Positions 29,101 through 40,964 of a DNA stretch of 64,000 bases are shown in pieces. Made by a program: the position numbers and the translations under genes. Positions within the stretch are counted from its first letter, which is position 1, and each line of letters begins with the position of its first letter. This DNA comes from Macrotrachela quadricornifera (taxonomy: Eukaryota; Rotifera; Eurotatoria; Philodinida; Philodinidae). Location: the NCBI GenBank assembly GCA_022393335.1, contig JAJEKB010015809.1, positions 1 to 64,000 of the forward strand, read 5' to 3'. The notes below the pieces were generated by a model that did not search any database, was not told the DNA's origin, and saw nothing but the letters and a program-made list of their open reading frames with translations.

Positions 29101-31469
29101 AAAGGGTCAGCGAATCGGTAGGATAAGTGATTGTTTTTAACGAATTATAAAAACATTGAAAAGTTTTTACTTGCATTCTACCTCTTCTACTTTTCGTCAT
29201 CGATCAATTTAAATGAACTGCTAAGATATAGTTTAAAGAAAGTGGATTATTTAGAGCTTTCTGGATTGGTTTGGACTATGGTAAGCGTTATATTTGTGAT
29301 GAACCTTCCTTTATTCTCAACCAGATGATAATCCAATAACAAAACTCGCTATCTATAAGATAGCTGCGGGAGTACGAGTACATTTCCTACTGCCATTAAA
29401 GCACATGTACTGTCAAAAAAGCTAGAATTCTAAAACTTATGTACTGGCATGTACCATCGTGTACCGGTACATGCACAGTTGTGTGAATACAGATACATGT
29501 TTTATCGAAGTTTTACCTATGATATTCGCAAGGCATGAGTATATATATATATAGTTGATCACTGGATACCTTAAATGAATTACAAAGTGATTCAAAAAAA
29601 GTGAGTTAGAAAATAGTTCAATTTTATTCATCTTTGTACGCTAGAATTTCTCAGGGTCTACCATGACTTATGATGGTCTGAATGACTTTTTTGAGGGTAA
29701 GAGCGGAAACACTCACACATCTGATTCTTCCCTGAAAGTGAGGGCGAAAATATGGATAGCGGATCCATGGGCGCATTATCTGAGTGAGAGTGAGGGTGGA
29801 AAGACGGAGATCGTGGTAGTCCTCATATAGTCATAGATGAGTACATCTGAACATGCATCTGTTCAGAGTTTTTTCAAAGAAAATATCTATACAAGTTGTA
29901 TTCATACTCACACGCGAATTGGTATTTGTGCATGCACTAGTAAATTCCAGACTTGGAACCGGATCGATAGACTGGTACTGGCGTGGCCGGTCTTCACCAT
30001 TTTTTCCGGTCTTTTTTTCATTTTGAAAAATCTCTTAAGTTGCTAAAACTTGTCTATTTCGCTCATTTTTAACAATTTTGATGATATTAGTCATGGTGAA
30101 ACACGAGGTTTTAAGTTTTCAACTGATAAGTTCTCAACTACCATTGAAATTTCACCTCTACACGTTTACTAATATTTCCATCACTGAGTGATATCCTCAA
30201 AGTTCGTTGAGTAAATTTCCCTATTCGCACAAAAGTTTCTAGACATTTAAAGATAGTATCGATTTACTGAATAGGTTTTCCACTACAAAATTTTGAGCTC
30301 ATTTTCTCGTCTATTTTTGACTCACTCATTACATAATCTCAAAAGTTAACACTTTCTATTGCGTGCTTTCATTATAACATGTTAGCAAGAATTTGATCTG
30401 TTCCCAAGATTGTGTCAGTGACTGCTATTATATAACTGTAAAAATATTTGTGTCAATAAACCTTGTTCATGAATGTTAATATGAAAATGTCTACTTTTTT
30501 ATTTTAGTGCAGCGATTACTCTGGAGTAGCGTCCGCTTGATGGATTGAGATATGTTTAGTTATATCGATTAGTTATTTCAAATAAAAAATAGATCTAACT
30601 TGACATTTATAAAGAAATCATATCGGTACTGGGGAAAAAGCTAGACAGAATATAGTTAATTAAAGATCAGTATTAATTTTCCTAAATTTCTAATCAAACT
30701 ATATTAAAGAAAATCTTTCTTCATCTTTAATATTAGCACCCAAAATATGTTAGACTAAAACGGAAACTGTTCTATTAAAAACTTGAAAAATTTACGGACT
30801 TGATAGTGTATGTCTGCGTTAAACTGACGTAAAATACTCTTTCTACAATGAAGCAATCATTCAATTGATGCATAAGATGTACCAGCTATACACCAGGAAA
30901 GTTATCAGTTCTGAGAGACTGGTTTTCACCGTTTTTTTGCCAGTCTTTTCGAAAGGTGAGACCGGCGGTTAACTGGCCGCTCTGGTCCGAAAGAATCAGA
31001 TCAATTGCAACTCTGGTAGATGCCAGTACATGAATTCTAGAGATCGAGGTTTTTTGAATGTACATGAGTTAATGACAGTGCATGTGTATGAGGGTATATA
31101 GCAGTGCATGATACATTGGAACATGTGTTAGCGCTCTGAAGAGCCTTTGTTTTTGTTGATACGTTTTGTACCCGTGTTCACGTATCCCTCAGCTATATAT
31201 ACTTTCAAAAAAGAAGAGAAAGAATGTGCAGGTAATGCAGCAAAACAAACAAAATGTATGGAGGATGAATACATGTGTGAAGGAGTCCATGTAAATATTT
31301 TTTGCCTCAAAACGTGTCTGAAACGCGTTTTATTTGCGTGTGAAACGGTAAGAGTGAACGCGTCTAAACGCGTCCCCAGTGAAACAAACGAAGGGTTTAG
31401 ACACAATTTATTTTAGAAACGCATCTGAACGTGTTTCACAAAAATCGAAAAATTTTGAAAAATAAATTC
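26122..31469. other. gene-free region with scattered TGAGGG motifs
   Basis: No gene recognised. GTGAGGGTAAGGGCGAAA-like motifs recur near 27465, 29693, 29735 and 29790, the same G-rich word found on the opposite strand at 33.0-33.6 kb. A direct repeat of about 32 nt (GGTCTTCACC / GGTTTTCACC followed by a T-run and CCRGTCTTTT) occurs near 29980 and 30920. From 31310 to 31440 AACGCGT words recur, as they do again near 33800-33900. All are non-coding. Confidence 0.45.
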
Positions 31470-31640
31470 GAATCTATCTCAGATTCGAACTGAGTCACCA
31501 ACAGCAGTATTTTTTCGATTGACTTCGTCTACCCTGGCAAATTGATTGAATTTTACCTTAAGCCACGACGATCAGAATTTAACAGATGAACCAGTAATCA
31601 GAAGTCGTTCATATACACCACTAAGCTATATAAGCTCGAA
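31470..31640 (-). other. tRNA-like element (A-box and B-box present, spacing abnormal)
   Basis: On the minus strand TATAGCTTAGTGGTGTAT (31630-31613) fits the internal A-box consensus. AGTTCGAATCT (31491-31481) fits the B-box and sits in a perfect T-arm, a 5-bp CTCAG/CTGAG stem with a 7-nt loop (31494-31478). The boxes are about 120 bp apart, too far for a normal tRNA, and the possible acceptor stem has a mismatch. A tRNA-derived SINE head, a pseudogene or an intron-bearing tRNA are all possible. No anticodon arm is convincing, so I do not call a tRNA gene. Confidence 0.4.
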
Positions 31641-31865
31641 ATCTTTTCTCATTTAAATAAAATATATTTGAATGCGAATTTTATAGGACAAATACTTTAT
31701 CTCAATAAGATGTACTTTTTTCAAAGTTAAAATATGTAACACATAATATGATTTTTCATTTATCTTTTTAAACAGTTTTATTATTTTTTAATAAAATAAT
31801 ACCTTTTTTTGTTGTCTACTACACGCAAGTAATATTGTGATTTTTTTTTATTTTATCGATCACAT

Positions 31866-31970
31866 GATAAATAATTTTATCAAAAGATGCAATGGATAAA
31901 TCGTTTTAACGAAGGATTTAATAAATAAATCATCTTATCGGAGGAGTTAATGAATAAATAATTACTCATA
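31866..31970. repeat. diverged tandem repeat, period 29 bp
   Basis: Three to four units beginning GATAAAT / AATAAAT, each followed by TTTTATC or a similar word and ending in a GGA(G)TTAATG-like sequence, are spaced 29 bp apart. Similar words, unphased, occur around 53720-54010. Confidence 0.5.
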
Positions 31971-32242
31971 AAATTTCTTTAGTAGGGATATATGATGAAA
32001 AGTTATTAATATTAATGAAAGAATGGTATTTAGTACAGTTTGCTAAAAGGCTGGTGGATAGCTGAAAACTATTACAATATTGTTTTATTATTATTTATAG
32101 AAACTAGAAACATATGGGTTATTTGCTGTATGTTTAATTGAACTTTTGTCTATTCTAAAATCATCTCGACATTTTTTGTTAAGAATTTTGAAGTTTAGAT
32201 GAATAAAATATATGTCAATGGATAATTCCAATCGAGATATAT

Positions 32243-33787
32243 CCACGATCCAGAAATTGGAAATTCCATATATTCCTGGAATTCAACCAAACAAAATTCA
32301 TACATTAATAGGCAAAACAAGAAATCAAGCAAATCAATGATCATTCTAGAATTCTAGGAATTTAATAGAATTCTACTCTTCAGTAATTAAAGAGGTAATA
32401 CAGACCTTATATAAATATATCAGTGGAAATCAAGAAATTCAAGCAATTCAATGATCATACTAGAATTTTAGGAATTTAAACGGATTCTCCCCTTGAGCAG
32501 GCGTAAAGCAGGTTCAGTTGTTATGGATATCGATGGAAATGTTCTGATTTAGAGAATCGTAGTAGTGGATTAGAATTCGGGGAATATAATTGAGTTCTGA
32601 AGTTGAGTCGTAAAGGAGAATGAGAAATATCGAAGTTTTGATTGGGAATGGGCGGGTTTTGTATGCTTTTGGCAATGGGAGGATGTGTGGTATGTTTATA
32701 TGCAAATGGAAATGGTAGGTGTCAGTTCGTTTCAATAATCGTGTAATGGACGGATTGAAAAAGGATTACTGCATCTTGAAGAGCCTATCGAATATTGGGA
32801 ATCGTGTGGACTTTTAATGGTGCTGTGCTAATGAATAATTGGTAATGTAATGGACCAATCGTCATGATAGCCTACGTCTTTAGAAGATACCAACTCAACG
32901 GCTTGTTATTCAAATGGGTTGGAAATTTTTTGGTGCTGAGTTGTATCAAAAAGGCAGAGGAACTTGAGGATGTGATTTGTACATTCAATTTTATGTTGAA
33001 GCGTTTTCACCCACGTCCTCACCCTCACCCTCACCCCTCACCCTCGCCCCTCACCCTTACCCTCAACCTCACCCCACCCCAACTCAAGAAGTTCTCTGCC
33101 TCATCTTGAGGTTTAATGGTGTGGTATAAAGCTTTCATGCACACCTTTAGAGTGGATTGCGTGTTAAAATCGATTCCACCATTATTTGAATGTTCACTCA
33201 TTGAGGCTTCGAAAGATATAGTGTTCAGCGTCACATTCGATGCAATAGTGAGGCGGTTTAACGCACACTCTCGTGTTCGATGATCTGCTGAAGCGCTCTC
33301 ACGTTCACTCTATGGTGCATGATGCACTCGAAAGCTTACCGCGTGCACGCTCAGATTTGATGCTATTCTGGGAAATTTTCGTCTTCGTTCTGCTGCTGCA
33401 TGTTACGGCTTGAAGTCTTGCGCCATCACACATGTGCTCTATAATGTGGCTCATAGGTTTTCTCCTTCACCCTCACGTTCAGTGCTCTAGTTCAAAGCCT
33501 TTCGCCCTCACCCTCATTTTTGACGCTGTGTTGAACCGCTCCCAGTGTCATTCTTATACTCGATGGTGTGGCTCAAAGTTTGTCGCACTCACTCTCACAC
33601 CCTCACCCTCAAGATTTGCTTGAATCCCTTGATTTCTAGTGATATTTATAAGGTCTATAGTTTCTTTATAACTACCGAAGGGTAGAACTCTATTCAATTG
33701 CTTGATTTCTTTTGTTGCTTATAAATGTATAAATTTTGTGTATTGAATTCCAGGAATTCTGTGGACTTTTCAATTTCTAGATCGTGG
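32243..33787. mobile_element. long inverted-repeat (foldback-like) element carrying CCCTCA arrays
   Basis: The left arm begins CCACGATCCAGAAATTGG at 32243. The right arm ends as its inverse (CAATTTCTAGATCGTGG) at 33787. Similarity continues inward for about 180-200 bp with indels: CCTGGAATTCAA, AGAAATCAAGCAA, AGACCTTATA and AAATATATCA-type blocks appear in both arms in the same order. The left arm also contains a duplicated block of about 62 bp (32310-32375 and 32430-32490). The interior has no transposase frame and holds the C-rich arrays listed next. No clear target duplication was identified. Confidence 0.65.
33016..33079. repeat. CCCTCA (TGAGGG on the minus strand) short tandem array
   Basis: About ten imperfect hexamer units, with C insertions and CCCTCG or CCCTTA variants. 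Further CCCTCA(CCCTCA) pairs occur at about 33465, 33515 and 33600, inside loosely repeated segments of roughly 50 bp that share a TTCGATGNTGTGGCTCAAAG-like core (33240-33620). The hexamer is telomere-like in composition. The bdelloid telomere repeat I recall, TGTGGG, differs by one base. Confidence 0.7.
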
Positions 33788-36700
33788 GTGTTGCTGATCT
33801 CAACGCGTTTCATATTGAAAATGCGTTTGGATGCATCGTGGAATAGTTTTTTTATCGCGTGTGAACGCGTTTTATTGTGAAATCGCATTTCAACGCATCG
33901 ATTTTACATTTCATGTTTACATGGGAAGAAATATATGAGAGGAGTATAAATGCAAAACAAATGCATGAGGGAAAAAACAGAGTGTGTCATGTCCGATGGA
34001 CGTAGCAATATTTTTTAAAAAAAGACTAGTTTATAATGATCGCAGATTACACTTTAGACTAGTCCTGATTACTATTAAAGATGTTTCAGACTAGTCAAAA
34101 TCACTTGATATCGACTGATTTTTAGTTGTCCCGTGAAAGGATGAGAGTTTATCTGTGATTTAGACTGTATAAAATGAGGTTAGTCTATCTTATTGTCCTA
34201 GTTTGCCGTCAAGATGCTCGTTCGGTTTTGAATACTGTCAGTTTAAGTGTTCAAATCTATTTTTTATTTTCTTTTTCTGGGTGGATTCAAAGGACAAATT
34301 GGACTAGACATGATGGGGTTCAAGGACATTCTGGACGAGTCTAGACCTATTTGAAGAATATTTCTCTAAAAGATGACTAATCATGACGAGTGTGGAGGAG
34401 GTTTTGGAATAGACCTGATGTGTAATGTGGACATTTTGGACTAGTCATGTGGTCCGTCTTCACTCATTTTTTGCTTACTTGCGTAGTTTCCAACATTATT
34501 TTCTAGAAGAAAAAAATAGAGTACAGTTATTCTATATTGAAATACTATACATACTTATAAAAATCTCTAATCAATCTGAATAGAAAAGTTCATACAAACA
34601 GAAATACTAAAATTTATATTTGATCGTTTATGTGTTTGCATTTTTTTTACTTGGCCTATGTGAAGAGTAAGATCTTATCAGTAGTAGTCGTTACATGTAG
34701 TTGTGCAAGAAACATGTGCACGTTGATAAGACTTGCTGTTATTGTCAACATAAGAAGACAAATAACTAGACTAAGCAAGTTTGATTACTTTTCATTTAAT
34801 CATAAAGCAAGGTATGTATTACTCGGGAACTGGAATTTTCAGCACGCGAACGTTCATCATGAAAAACCACACCATGAGAGTTTCTTAGTGCGTGTGAGAG
34901 TATAGCTGTGGATGCTGGTAGGTACAGATGAGGTAATAAATGTAAATGTGGGTGAAGTCATAGATGGGAATAGGATTTTTGCCCAGTTACAGTGGCAATC
35001 TGAGTGTAAATCTTGGTATGGATATGGACGAAAATGAGTTAAAAATACACTTCACGGATCCATATGTTGAGAAGGATGTTCAGTAGCAGGCCAACATGCA
35101 TCCGCATCTACAGTCACGGCGCCACCCACAACAAGAGTCTTACCGTGTATTCTTTATGACGGACGTTTGCATGCTGATTATTTCTAGTGCTAAACATTCC
35201 GTGCTGAAAATTCACCAACCTGTATTGCTCGAACCAGAAGCATAGATAGGGGAAAGGTGCGTGGGTCGTAACGCTTTCTCTGCTTTCGAAAATTAATAGA
35301 GAAAAAGAAATTTACACTCCCCTTCCTACTATTGAAAATTTCGTTTTTTTTACTGATCAAAATACGAAAAAAAGGAATTACGCTCTCCTGCCTCTAAAAA
35401 GCTCATTTTTATGTTATCAAAGCAGGAAACTAGGATTATGCCCCCTGCTTTGGCACATGACTTATGTCCCTGACTCGAACATTTTATTCAGAATGTCTTT
35501 TGATAATAGTATCGCGCGTATAGGGATATCATTTTCGAGTCTATTCGTAGAAATCTGAAACTGGCTGTGACTTTCCGCTCCTGACAATAAAAAATCCTCT
35601 ACAGATCGCCATTTCTAGAAGCCTAAAACTCCCATAGAAGCTCGTCATAAAGCAGAAGACAAGGTTTATATGAACGTTCCAGCGTATGTGAAAACATGCA
35701 AAGTTGCTTCATTAGATGCATGTGTTTCTTGCGCGTGAAACCCTAAGAATCACTGCACAAGAACTAAGTCCGATTGTGCTCAATCAACAATATTATATAC
35801 AGATGAACGTTATCTCACATTGTAAAGCAGTTATTTTTTTAAACTTAACGAATGCGTTTTAGTTGCAGTATGATAACTCTACTAATAAGATCAAAAATAG
35901 CATTTTACGGATTCTTTTTATTAACTGGCGATATTTTTTTGTCAATCATTCATACGAAATCGTTTCACGATATAAAGTCATTAATGCAAATTCAACTTCT
36001 GAAAACTTTCTCACACATAATTCTTCAACAACCACATCGAAGCAACATGACTATTCTTCTCCTTTGAAAAAAATCCCAGGAGATATTATTTTTCGTTATC
36101 AAGTATAATACTTTAAAGATATATTGGTTATTGACGAGATATACGACAAGTTTTCATCTTTCATATATTTAAATGCAAAAACGTCAGCGTACAAAACGTA
36201 TGGATTGAGTAGCATTCATCATTCTTCAAGACAAGAATGTGAATTCTATGTGAATGAGACACTGATAAATGAGAATAAGAAGGTCATCTTGTAATAAGTC
36301 TATTGAAGGTTAATCGATTATTATCAGCATAGAATTTCTGATGCACCCTGTGTATAAATAGTCAGCATATACTGGCTTCGGATCTCAATCCAAAAGTTCA
36401 ATATTTCAATTGACATTTTTGGAGCCATTTATTTTTTATTTTTCAAGAAAAAATGAATTGACTTATTTTATTGGAACTTACGAAGTAATGTTATAGAATT
36501 TATTCATGATGTACAGTACCTGCGTTAAATATCTACGCCATCATTATTTACAATACTGAATACCAACTTTTTTGAAAATAAAACAAAAAATACAAGAGTT
36601 TTGAGGATTAGTTTTTTAATTTTGAATATTGTACCTTACCGTACGAATGGCTTATTAGGCTGATGAATGTTCAACTAGATTGTTGAGTTTTAGAGAATAC

Positions 36701-37555
36701 GTTTCACATCTACTGTTGTATTACTATCTATCAAGACGAAATTTTTGAGAACCCAGTATCTTGTTAAATTCTATATTTTATTAAATGAAAACCGTTTTAA
36801 ATTGGATTAGTGTTAATCAAAAGGTTTAAAACTATCCTTTTTGAATTATGCAGCTCAGCGTAGAATATTATCGATGAGATACAAATTAATGCCAGTTCAA
36901 CTGCACTTGATTTTATTCCATGACAAAAATATGTTTCCTAGTGGAAAATTGTTAGAGACCGTCTATCACTGTTATTAAACGTAAAGAGAGAGAAATTATA
37001 TGTATATATAGCTATCAGTTTATTCATCTGACGATGAGACACATAAAATGTAATTCTAAGTTTTCAGGTAGTGAAAAGCAAGAAAAAACATGTGACATAA
37101 TCGGAATAAAGCCAACAACAAAGATAGATGATTTCGAGTGTTATGTCGAAAGAATATAAGGAGGATAGAGCTGAAATGAAAACAATCAGTAATGTCCATA
37201 TATTATTAGATTTGATAATTGTATTGTTCATCTTCAAATGTATGTTTGATAAAATTTTCACAATTTTATTGATAGCTAAAAAATATCTTCAATTAATAAA
37301 AAGCTATGTTAACACATTCGCGGCGATATGAATATTGTTTTTTCATAATTCATGAAATGTTGCGTTTCTTTATTTATCGCAGTTGTAATACTTCAAAATA
37401 GCTTTTGTCAATGTTTCTCTTATAGATATGAATCTATAACGATTTTTTATTAGTGATAATAGAACTAATCCGTTTAGTAAAAATATGACAGAGATATTCA
37501 AATTTCTCAGCGTCAAAGGAACTTCTAGGTCGTCCCATAGTGGAGCCCACTAGTG
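33788..37555. other. gene-free repeat-rich region
   Basis: No gene recognised. From about 34020 to 34460 the word GGACTAGTC and variants recur every 34-36 bp or a multiple, suggesting another decayed tandem array. A dispersed repeat at 34855-35167 is listed separately. Around 35280-35470 a phrase like AATTACGCTCTCCTGCC recurs three times in degraded form. The remainder is AT-rich and featureless. Confidence 0.45.
34855..35167 (+). repeat. dispersed repeat, copy 1 (second copy at 49.63-49.88 kb)
   Basis: It shares ordered blocks with 49629-49880 in the same orientation: CATGA(A)..., GTGAAGT(C/A)ATAGATG, ATCTGAGTGT, GGATATGGACGAAAATGAGTT (GGATGAAGATGAGTT in the other copy), AAATACACT and ATCCA(C/T)AT. 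The ends are related by inversion (left CATGAAAAACC, right GTGTATTCTTTATGA weakly), as in a miniature inverted-repeat element. Confidence 0.5.
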
Positions 37556-37563
37556 GGTCTCAT

Positions 37564-38538
37564 TAGTGGCGGCGCCAGGGGTGGGCTACAGGAAGCTGAG
37601 CCCACCCAGATTTAGTTTGAGCCCCCCTCCCTCCGGAATTTTTTGAGAAATTTCTAAGTAGTTAATATTTTTATTTATACATGACGTCGTCAAATAGAGT
37701 TGTTTCAAATATAAGGTTTGGGTTCAATTTTCTAGTGATTTGGTATAGAATCTAGTTGAAAATCATCCATTTTCTTGTAGTTGAATAATAAAAAAACCGG
37801 TTTCTGAGATTTGAAGTCTAAAACAAAATCCTGATAAGTATTAAGCTAGCGCTCGCATTTCTTCATTCTAATAACAACTACGTTTGATAAACAATAGATC
37901 AAATTAAACATTAAGATTTCCCCTTTATTATTTAAAGTTGAATGTAAAAATCTCGTCTCTTCTTTTATATTTTGTCAATTCAATTAATTATTTGCTATTA
38001 TGGTTTTGCCATTCCAGTGTATCGTTTCTCATGAATCCTGTTTGTTTTGAGTGAAAGTTTTGAAACAAAATCTGTTTCAATAATAAGTATATTATATAGC
38101 TGAAGAATCCCATTTTCTAGGTTTTCGCTTTGTTGATTTTCAGAGCCTGAAAATCCATAATTTCCAAAATAAAATTTTTCAAAAAACTACTAATTTTCAA
38201 AAAGGCGTCGGAACTTCTTGAAAAACATCTAGGTATCTTTTTTAAAAATGTCTGAATATTTCTAATAGTTTTCAGAATTTTTTAAGAAGTACCGCGTTTC
38301 AGTCTATATTTAGTGATAAAACTCATAGAATAAGAAGTGTTCAGTTAAAAAAATCTTAATTATCAATTTAAGAATTCTTATTAGTAATTAAAGGAAAGGT
38401 TTTTTCTGTTGCTTCTAGTAAGGCATACCATTTGAGAACCATTCTGTTATAACATGCAGATAAATTCAGTGTTACTTCTGTTACTTTGAGAGACCAGGGA
38501 CTGAGCCCCCTAGATGAAAATTCCTGGCGCCGCCTCTA
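37564..38538. mobile_element. non-autonomous hAT-like element with perfect 8-bp target duplication
   Basis: The left terminus is TAGTGGCGGCGCCAGG. The right terminus is CCTGGCGCCGCCTCTA, its inverse with one mismatch in 16. The element is flanked by the identical octamer GGTCTCAT at 37556-37563 and 38539-38546. An 8-bp duplication and G+C-rich ends of this type are characteristic of hAT transposons. Just inside the ends are GAGCCCCCCTCCCTCCGG and its counterpart GGGACTGAGCCCCC. No transposase frame survives in 975 bp. Confidence 0.88.
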
Positions 38539-38546
38539 GGTCTCAT

Positions 38547-39735
38547 CATCTTGAATGTGTTGAATGCTATTAGTGTAATTATTATATTTAACCGACGATT
38601 CATTCGTTAGGTTTAAAAATTTGCTTATATGTCCAAAAAATATTGTTCAATAAAAGGGTTAGTTTTTATTTTGATTTAAAATGTTTGATTTAACGGCTAT
38701 ATTCAAGGCTCCATCTTATTTCTTGTGTAGTGATTATGTGGGAATAGTAGCAATGAGAATCTTGCATCCAATTGTTTAGACCTGAATGTTGGTTTGTGCT
38801 CTGCAATACCCTTCTGTATCCATACAAAACATACGCTCTGCGTATAAGTGTCAAATTGATTAGTATGTTTGCTTATAATATGAGTAGAACTGCACTGAAT
38901 TCTTCATATCAATACTGAAAAATTGTGTGTATAAAAATCATTACTAATACAATTCAGCATCGGCATACATGTTGTTTTTCAATTTTGTAGTAGACATAGA
39001 GTAACGTGCGAGACTTCAGCTTTTTATCCATAGCTGCTTAAGTATTGCTCGTTAAAGATGAGCTCGCGTCTAAAAGAATGCACTATACTGACTGAAAAAC
39101 TTGTTCATTTTTTGAAATCTTCAATGGTTATTAGCTTTCATGCATAGACAAGCCTCTTATTTGTCAGATCATCATCGTTCTCTCAGTTTTTATTGCGTTG
39201 CTAATACAAGAAAACGTTGTCATGGTAAAGAGATTCATCTGATACAGCAAGGTATATATGTTAAAATCTTGAAATAAAAAAAAACTTCGATGTATGCATG
39301 CGTGTCTATGCAGAATTGATGCAAATTTTTCATTTTCTGGACATTATAACATTTTCTTGCATATTTAATCAAAAGAACAGTGAAAAAATGATCATTAAAA
39401 TGGATATCGATTCATTATTGAATCATTTTGGGCATTTTATAGTGACTTAGTCAGTTTTTTCCAAGTTTTGAGTCGGTTTAAATATGTCTATAGATTATAC
39501 AAAGCCGTGTCACGCAATCTCTACGACATTAAAATCTGACGCGCGATACAACTGCTAGCACTGATCATAGGCAGATAAAACTTGATTATGGACTTACAGA
39601 TTGCCCCTCTATTTGCATAAATAACCATTCTTACTATAAGACCGCCTCTGAACAAAAGTTCATCGGCTCTATCAGAATACTCTGTACTAATTAATTAGCG
39701 AATTAATCAATTAAAAAAGCAGGATTTTTTGAATT
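38547..39735. other. intergenic, nothing recognised
   Basis: AT-rich sequence without coding frames, obvious repeats or palindromes that I could support. Confidence 0.5.
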
Positions 39736-39737
39736 TA

Positions 39738-40962
39738 ACGGGTGTTCCAGGAATAATGAGCCTCTCAATATTTTGAATATTTCTTCACTATTATTTCTTT
39801 GATTGAAATACATTTTTTCATTAAAAGATAGCGCTTGAAATTCTCTAGAAAACCATATATGACTAAGTCCAAGAACTGCTTTTAATATATTTGAGAAAAG
39901 ATGAAATTAGAGACATAGAAAAAGCTGTAAAATGTAAGGTCAAAAAAAGTGAGCTCGAAATTTCGAGTTTACGCATTTCTACTGTTTACCACAATTTTCA
40001 TTTGAAATTAAGGGTTCGTGGTTTATAAGGATTTGAAGATGAACTTTGAGCTACGCTGAATCGTCTGTTGACGGTTATTTATAAGAATAAAAGTTATAAT
40101 ATAGAGCTAAAATTTACTAAACAAAAGAAGTAGTTCAACTAGAAATTTCGACCTTACTTTTTTGATCAAAATGTAAAGGATTGAGCACCATCAATGGCCG
40201 CACTTTGGATCCCATTTGTTATCAATTCACCGTATTAAAAAAAGAAAATATACCAAAAGATGCAGCGTGAAAAGCCCTGTAATTTACATAAGACCGCTCA
40301 TTTTATAGCTGGACTTTTTGTTTTCAAAATAGGCAAAATTTTCAGCGATTAGATTTCGACCATACAAAATTATTTTTTTTTTTGATAGAAGATGAATTTA
40401 TTTTTTTTTGTGTCATCTTGTTATTAACTGATATGTGTTCATTAAAACAAAATGAAATATACCACAAGATGTAGCGTGAAAAGCTCTACACTTTAGAAAA
40501 GAACAATTGTGAAAAGATAATATGAAAAAGAACGAATTCATCTTATACCGAAAAAATAGATCATTTTCGCACCGACGAAATTTGATCAAACAAAAATTTG
40601 TCTATTTTGAAACCAAGAAGTGCAACTCTAAGATATGCGACCTCACCTGAATTGTAGGGCTTTTCATGCTGCATCTTTTGGTATATTTTGCTTTTCTAAT
40701 AGAGCAAAGTAAGGAATTGAAAAATTGAATGCAAAGTGTAACCATTGATGATGCTTAACCCTTTACATTTTACAGCTTTTTCTATGTCTTCGATTTTCAT
40801 CTACTTTCAAATAAGTTTTAAAGCAGTTTTGGGGCCTAGTCGTATATGGTTTTCTAGAGAAATCCAAGTGCTATTTTTGATAAAAAAAGTATTTTGATCA
40901 AAGCAATAATAGGAACAAAATATTCAAAATACTAAGAGGCTCATTATTTTTGGGACAACCGT
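39738..40962. mobile_element. foldback element with TA target duplication (Tc1/mariner-like)
   Basis: The left arm starts ACGGGTGTTCCAGGAATAA at 39738. The right arm ends as the inverse of ACGGTTGTCCCAAAAATAA at 40962. TA lies directly outside both ends (39736-39737, 40963-40964). The arms match over about 225 bp with roughly 80% identity by eye, including AATAATGAGCCTCT, TCTCTAGAAAACCATATA and ACATAGAAAAAGCTGTAAAA. Inside are three copies of a GATGCAGCGTGAAAAGC module: direct at 40259 and about 40465, inverted at about 40657-40675. The same module is found at 56.5-57.0 kb. No transposase frame. Confidence 0.75.
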
Positions 40963-40964
40963 TA

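Noticed and set aside
31128..31416. overlapping frames of about 90 codons on both strands
   Set aside because: Neither has family resemblance, splice context or codon bias. The region contains repeated AACGCGT words typical of the local repeats.
32864..33109. 81-codon frame with a His-Pro repeat
   Set aside because: The His-Pro run is only the translation of the CCCTCA hexamer array.
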